A stretch of 59,146 nt of DNA, from contig CASEYC010000041.1 in NCBI GenBank assembly GCA_949292025.1, forward strand, positions 1 through 59,146, written 5' to 3'. The position numbers and the translations under genes were made by a program. This document shows, piece by piece, positions 56,759 to 59,146 of the stretch; positions within the stretch are counted from its first letter, which is position 1, and every line of letters begins with the position of its first letter. The stretch comes from an uncultured Bacteroides sp. (GTDB taxonomy: Bacteria; Bacteroidota; Bacteroidia; Bacteroidales; Bacteroidaceae). The notes below the pieces were generated by a model that ran no database searches, was not told the DNA's origin, and saw only the letters and a program-made list of their open reading frames with translations.

Positions 56759-57979
56759 ATGGCAATGCAAAGAAACTATTTCACTGTACTCTTCTTTCTG
56801 AAGAAATCAAAGCTCCTCAAAAACGGGGAAGCTCCCATCTGTATGCGCATCACAGTCAATGGCAAGAGAGCCGAAATCCAAATCAAGCGCAGCATCGAGG
56901 TCGAAAAATGGAATTCCGGAAAGGAATGTGCCATCGGGAAAGACCGGAAGCACATGGAATTGAACCATTATCTTGAAACGGTACGCACAAAGGTCCTCCA
57001 AATCCATCGGGAACTGGAACAAGACGGCAAGCCCATTACGGCAGACATTCTAAAACGTCTTTATTACGGTGAAGGCGATTCGCCCAAGATGCTTATTGAA
57101 ACATTTAATGAGCATAACAGGCAATACCGTGAGCTGATGGGCAAGGATTATGTAAAAGGAACAGTCCTCCGTTACGAGCGTACGGCACGTTATCTGAAAG
57201 AATTCATACGGGAGCAGTTCAATACCGGAGATATCCCCTTAAAGAATATCAATTACGACTTCATTACACGCTTTGAACATTTCATCAAGGTGGAAAAGAA
57301 ATGCGCCCAGAATGCCACGGTCAAATATCTGAAGAATCTGAAAAAGATAACCAAGCTTGCCTTGGTCAACAAATGGATAACTGAAGATCCGTTCATGGAA
57401 ATCCATTTCAAACAGACCAAGTGCAACCGCGCTTTCCTTACGGAAGAGGAATTGCAGACAATCATCCGAAAGGACTTTGATATACAACGGCTTGCGACTG
57501 TCCGTGACATATTCGTATTTTGCGCATTCACTGGTCTGGCTTTCACGGACGTTCAGCATCTGAAGCCGGAGCATATTACAATGGATGCCAATGGCGAATA
57601 TTGGATCCGGAAAGCGAGGGAAAAGACGGACAACATGTGCGACATTCCATTGCTTGACATTCCACGGATGATTATGGAAAAGTACAAGTCACATCCCGAC
57701 TGCATCCGGAAAGGCGTAATCCTGCCTGTTCCGAGCAACCAGCGCATGAACAGTTATTTGAAAGAAATAGCAGATGTCTGTGGCATAGAAAAGCCGCTCA
57801 GCACACATATAGCCCGCCACACATTCGCCACAATTGCATTGGCGAACAAGGTTTCCATCGAATCTATAGCCAAGATGCTTGGACATACAGATATCCGAAC
57901 CACAAAAATCTATGCAAAAATTATGGACCGGACTATTTCAAGCGAAATGCAGGCTATGCGTCAGAAGTTTGCCATATAA
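56759..57979 (+). CDS. Tyrosine integrase of an integrative element
   Basis: A 406-residue integrase with an arm-binding-like N-terminus (FFLKKSKLLKNGEAPICMRIT), a SAM-like core-binding domain (about 105-205) and a catalytic domain with HIARHTFATIAL (HxxR), LGHTDIRTTKIYAKI (second His and Tyr). At the usual first Arg position it reads FTGLAFTDVQHL: Arg is replaced by Ala. Some Bacteroides conjugative-transposon integrases, such as IntDOT, are also known to lack this Arg, so the enzyme need not be dead. Its place just after tRNA-Lys fits site-specific insertion there. Confidence 0.92.
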   Translation: MAMQRNYFTVLFFLKKSKLLKNGEAPICMRITVNGKRAEIQIKRSIEVEKWNSGKECAIGKDRKHMELNHYLETVRTKVLQIHRELEQDGKPITADILKRLYYGEGDSPKMLIETFNEHNRQYRELMGKDYVKGTVLRYERTARYLKEFIREQFNTGDIPLKNINYDFITRFEHFIKVEKKCAQNATVKYLKNLKKITKLALVNKWITEDPFMEIHFKQTKCNRAFLTEEELQTIIRKDFDIQRLATVRDIFVFCAFTGLAFTDVQHLKPEHITMDANGEYWIRKAREKTDNMCDIPLLDIPRMIMEKYKSHPDCIRKGVILPVPSNQRMNSYLKEIADVCGIEKPLSTHIARHTFATIALANKVSIESIAKMLGHTDIRTTKIYAKIMDRTISSEMQAMRQKFAI

Positions 57980-57993
57980 TTTATTCCTATTTT

Positions 57994-58028
57994 AAAAGCC
58001 GTTTCCCGCAAAATGGAGACGGCTTTTA
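57994..58028 (+). terminator. Terminator after the integrase
   Basis: AAAAGCCGT and ACGGCTTTT flank a 16-base loop, followed by TATC. It closes the integrase transcript 15 bp after its stop. Confidence 0.75.
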
Positions 58029-58087
58029 TCATTCAAGTTCATATTTCTCTTTCTTACAGCAAATATAGCCCCCTGCCTTTGGATTGA

Positions 58088-58168
58088 GCAAGGTCAAGCC
58101 CCTGAAGGGGTTGGCCGGGGAAAAATCATCCTCGCTCCGCTGCGGTATTTTTCCCCGCCAAACCTTGC
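58088..58168. ncRNA. Structured non-coding region in the mobile element
   Basis: Between the integrase and the next gene (281 bp without a gene) an outer stem GCAAGGT/ACCTTGC (58088-58094 with 58162-58168) encloses two hairpins: GCCCC-TGAA-GGGG at about 58097-58110, and GGCCGGGGAAAAAT paired with ATTTTTCCCCGCC (58113-58126 with 58147-58159). This could be a structured RNA leader, an origin of transfer or a recombination site. Which one cannot be told from sequence. Confidence 0.5.
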
Positions 58169-58260
58169 ACAATCCCGGCAGGAAGCAACTTTGCATGTAA
58201 GAAACAGAAATACTGGCTCCAAGAGCCGGTTCATGTCTAATCCTATAAAGAATAAGAAAT

Positions 58261-58518
58261 ATGAAAACAGAAGTAAACCAAACAGGAATTGACGGCTGGT
58301 ATCCTACAGACAACGTATATTATTTCGGGACGGCATATCCGATGCGTGAAGTGGACGGATGGAGAATCTCCACGGAAAGGCTTGGAGTCAGGCTGGAGTT
58401 TGACAGTCCCTTGTTGATGGAAGCGATGGAGATGCTGGATGAATTCGCCTGTTTCCTGAGCGATGAAGACATCCATACGCTAAGTGATGAGGAAATTCTT
58501 AAAATCATCAACTCATAA
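58261..58518 (+). CDS. Small hypothetical protein of the element
   Basis: An 85-residue acidic protein (MKTEVNQTGIDGWYPTDNVYYFGTAYPM... ending DEEILKIINS). It has no signal peptide or membrane segment. I do not recognise a family. It sits 11 bp ahead of the next gene and likely shares its transcript. Confidence 0.7.
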   Translation: MKTEVNQTGIDGWYPTDNVYYFGTAYPMREVDGWRISTERLGVRLEFDSPLLMEAMEMLDEFACFLSDEDIHTLSDEEILKIINS

Positions 58519-58529
58519 AAAGAAGAACC

Positions 58530-59146
58530 ATGGGATACAAAATCGCCATTGAAGAAACGCTCCGCCGTGTGGTCGAGGTAGAAGCGGGAAGCCCTGCCCT
58601 TGCCGTGTGCATGGCTGAGGACGGATACAACAGGGAAGAGCACGTGCTTACGGACAATGATTTTATCGGCGTCAATATCATGCTGGCTCCCGAAGACAAG
58701 AAAGCGCAGGAATATTTGAGCGACAGTGCTTTTCACAGTTTTGTCGAAAGGCGTTTCAACGGCAGCTCTGCGGACATTCCTTTGGAGGACAAAGCCCGAC
58801 TCGCGTTCGGAAGCCTGGATAACGCCATCCACGACTTTGACAGGCAAGGGGGCAGCCCTTCGGCAGAAGAAAAGGAAGTCTGGCTGCTCTACCGTTGCGA
58901 TGCCTGGCTCAGCACGTCCAGCCTGGAACTGGTTGCCCTATTCTCCTCCAAGGAAGCAGTGACGGATTATTTGACGAGCAACCGCAAACGCTTCCGGCTG
59001 ACGCAATGGGACCTGGACTTCTTCCGGGAAAACAGCCAGACCCAACGGGGCGGAACCAATTACATCGCTTTCAGTCATGGCCTTGATCCCGCTCCCGAAC
59101 CACAGCCGGCTGACACAGACGATGCCTTCTACAAAAAGCCTTTCCG
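58530..59146 (+). CDS. DpnD/PcfM-like accessory protein, 3' end beyond window
   Basis: An open frame of 205 codons that runs off the window. It begins MGYKIAIEETLRRVVEVEAG, with the EETLRRVVEVEA and TDNDFIGVNI pattern of small DpnD/PcfM-like proteins found on mobile elements. Residues 70 onward (ERRFNGSSADIPLEDKARLAFGSLDNAIHDFD and WLLYRCDAWLSTSSLELVALFSSKEA) form an added domain that I do not recognise. It probably forms a unit with the small gene before it. Confidence 0.65.
   Translation, partial: MGYKIAIEETLRRVVEVEAGSPALAVCMAEDGYNREEHVLTDNDFIGVNIMLAPEDKKAQEYLSDSAFHSFVERRFNGSSADIPLEDKARLAFGSLDNAIHDFDRQGGSPSAEEKEVWLLYRCDAWLSTSSLELVALFSSKEAVTDYLTSNRKRFRLTQWDLDFFRENSQTQRGGTNYIAFSHGLDPAPEPQPADTDDAFYKKPF

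Noticed and set aside
56759-57979. Integrase at the tRNA as the shufflon recombinase
   Set aside because: It lies 13 kb from the nearest core site, next to a tRNA attachment target, and lacks Arg I; the recombinase at 33929-35089 is inside the invertible DNA with a full active site.

Overview
The window comes from a Bacteroidales genome, most likely Bacteroidaceae. The evidence is a set of -7 boxes of the TAnnTTTG type with TTG about 19-21 bp upstream, three SusC/SusD outer-membrane pairs, NigD-like, DUF3836, DUF4925-like and DUF4954 proteins, very weak ribosome binding sites, and a tRNA-targeting integrase of the type found in Bacteroides conjugative transposons. No species is claimed.

Layout. 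Bases 1-26 kb are mainly chromosomal housekeeping genes: PASTA protein, rluD, ddl, an acyltransferase, a NigD-like lipoprotein, a rhodanese, topB, an M20 peptidase, aroC, a RelA/SpoT enzyme, a DUF4091 protein, a MerR regulator, an M23 peptidase, alaS, a DUF4954 protein and hflX. Three toxin-antitoxin modules are scattered among them: HigBA-like at 9.4-10.1 kb, MNT/HEPN at 13.0-13.7 kb and HigBA-like at 25.5-26.2 kb. Intergenic gaps carry short 22-bp-period repeats and hairpin elements.

Bases 26.4-50.4 kb hold the most interesting system: three SusC-SusD-lipoprotein operons, of which only the middle one has a promoter, a signal peptide and a start. The left (29196-32180, minus strand) and right (43126-45885, plus strand) susC genes are open but headless. 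All three carry the same 20-bp core, GTACC[A/G]AGTTCGGCGGGAAC, at the same in-frame codon, embedded in an inverted repeat typical of tyrosine-recombinase sites. A tyrosine recombinase, the only canonical promoter of the locus and the 65-codon leader lie between the left and middle sites. Inversion would move promoter plus leader from one susC body to another. I read this as a leader-swapping shufflon that lets the cell express one of three nutrient importers at a time. Two AAA+ ATPases ride inside the invertible segments, and an M64-family peptidase lies downstream of the right operon.

Bases 50.5-56.4 kb return to housekeeping genes: a decayed ATPase/nuclease pseudogene, marC, a YjjG-like phosphatase, a coiled-coil lipoprotein, rsmI, tdk and an AI-2E-family transporter. 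At 56444 a tRNA-Lys(TTT) gene is followed by an integrase (56759-57979), a structured non-coding region and two small accessory genes, the last cut by the window edge. This looks like the left end of an integrative element inserted at the tRNA 3' end.
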